Origin: Erythroxylum novogranatense
Lineage: Eukaryota > Streptophyta > Magnoliopsida > Malpighiales > Erythroxylaceae
Length of the DNA: 64,000 bases
Assembly: GCA_029891385.1 (NCBI GenBank)
Contig: CM057231.1
Location: 19,127,300 to 19,191,299 of the forward strand
Reading direction: 5' to 3'
Every line of letters starts with the position of its first letter. The first letter of the stretch is position 1. Made by a program: the position numbers and the translations under genes. The notes beneath the pieces are model-generated. The model was given only the letters and a program-made list of their open reading frames with translations, did no database searches and had not been told where the DNA came from. Positions 63,031-64,000 of this stretch are shown here, piece after piece.

Positions 63031-64000
63031 TAATCTCTTATACCATGCTCGAGGGGTCTATTTTAGACCAAACAAGTCTTTAGTCAACTTCATCACATAG
63101 TCAGGATGATTTTTATCTTCAAAGCCTATAGGTTGCTTAACAAATACTTCTTCGTTAATATATCCATTTAAGAAGGCAATTTTGACATCCATTTGGAATA
63201 ATTTGAAGTTTCGATAATAGACGAAGGCAAGTAAAATTGTAATCAATTCTAGTTTAGCAACAATTACATAAGTTTCATCAAAATCAATACCATCTTATTG
63301 ATTATAACCTTGCGCTACAAGTCTAGCTTTGTTTCTTACCACTTTACCATTTTTTCAACTTCGTTTTGAAATACCTAATGAGTTCCAATGACTAACTTGT
63401 TTTACGGATGAGGTAATAAATTCAAAATTTTGTTTTTGTTAAACTGATTTAGTTCGTCTTTCATTGCTGAAATGTAATTTTCATTAGTAAGAGCCTCTTC
63501 AATGGTCTTTGGTTCTAATTATGAGATGAGGGCATCAAAGTTGTTTTTGAAGGATGATCTGGTTCTTAGACTTCTAGAAGGGTCATCCAGAATGTACTGA
63601 TGTGTATCTTGACCTCTCCATTCTCTTGGTGTTCTTTGTTGCATAGGCTCATACTGAGAGGAAGAGGCTACTCCATCCTGGCTTTAAAAGGACCTTCTTG
63701 ATCTTGTGATTCTAAGGGTATTGTAGGTATGTTCGATGTATTTTTAGGAACTCAAGGATGCTATTCTTCATCTGAATCGACTATTGTTGTCGAAGGTACT
63801 GCTTCATCAAACACTACGCGTATTGATTTTTCTATCTTCTTTGTTCTTTTGTTGATAAGATGCTCACACTAGTATGTCCAAATCTTCTATGCTAGATAAA
63901 TGAATCCTTTTCTATAGAAACAAAACATTTGACATTTTGTGAGGACATATCTTCCAGTTGAGCATAGTATATGATGTGATTTCTAAGACCAATATACACA
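63031..64000 (-). pseudogene. SIRE-like Copia pol remnant (integrase edge and reverse transcriptase start)
   Basis: Reading on minus from 64000: a pre-integrase RRFGH motif, then directly a SIRVVFDEA stretch typical of the region after the integrase core, so the core seems deleted near 63865. Next come DDPSRSLRTRSS, then the reverse transcriptase start with EALTNENYISAMKDELNQF, MVRNKARLVAQGYNQ and QMDVKIAFLNG (first catalytic Asp present). It stops at LFGLK, TAG, TPRAWY beside the Gypsy-type LTR. Several stops occur (for example after ALIS, in RNKARL...GYNQ and after GLK). The YVDD part is missing. Confidence 0.85.

Overview
The window looks like nuclear DNA from a eudicot plant. It holds one intact protein-coding gene next to a deep pile of nested transposable elements. 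The intronless GATL-type glycosyltransferase gene, the plant-type Copia and Gypsy LTR elements primed by initiator tRNA-Met, and the CACTA transposon with a TNPD-like transposase all fit. The species cannot be named from the sequence alone.

Layout. 1-1700: GATL gene (395-1468, +) and its flanks. 1700-5000: ordinary non-coding DNA. About 5030-16698: a non-coding Copia-like LARD; its 3' LTR is split by a 4.5-kb Gypsy-type solo LTR (11913-16432, TSD CATTA). 16699-18236: unassigned. 18237-28134: a non-coding Gypsy LARD with two 2.7-kb LTRs; its internal region holds a related solo LTR (21216-24175, TSD ATCTG/ATATG) with a 20-bp minisatellite built on TGACGTCA. 28135-29592: unassigned. 29593-31993: 5' LTR, gag, protease and integrase of a decayed Copia element, cut off by a Gypsy-type LTR (31994-35890 continuing at 62284-63030). 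That LTR is split by a CACTA transposon (35891-62280, TSD TTT). The CACTA transposase gene is itself split by an 18.4-kb Gypsy LARD array with three LTRs and two internal regions (37556-55961, single TSD TACAT) and by a 2.1-kb solo LTR (56914-59009, TSD AATGC). 63031-64000: a minus-strand SIRE-like Copia pol remnant.

No transposable element here appears able to move itself. The Gypsy-type elements lack gag-pol, the CACTA transposase is broken by insertions, stops, a frameshift and loss of its C-terminus, and the Copia remnants carry stops. Insertion order in the right half, from target-site duplications and rejoined reading frames: Copia, then Gypsy LTR, then CACTA, then the triple-LTR array and the solo LTR.

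The most unusual signals lie inside the long LTRs. They are a degenerate tandem repeat of about 180 bp, rows of mini-hairpins whose stems change sequence but keep pairing, a site that carries a different palindrome-rich cassette in each family, and a conserved motif about 130-150 bp inside the LTR edge, placed where transcription could start. These are seen directly; any function is inference.
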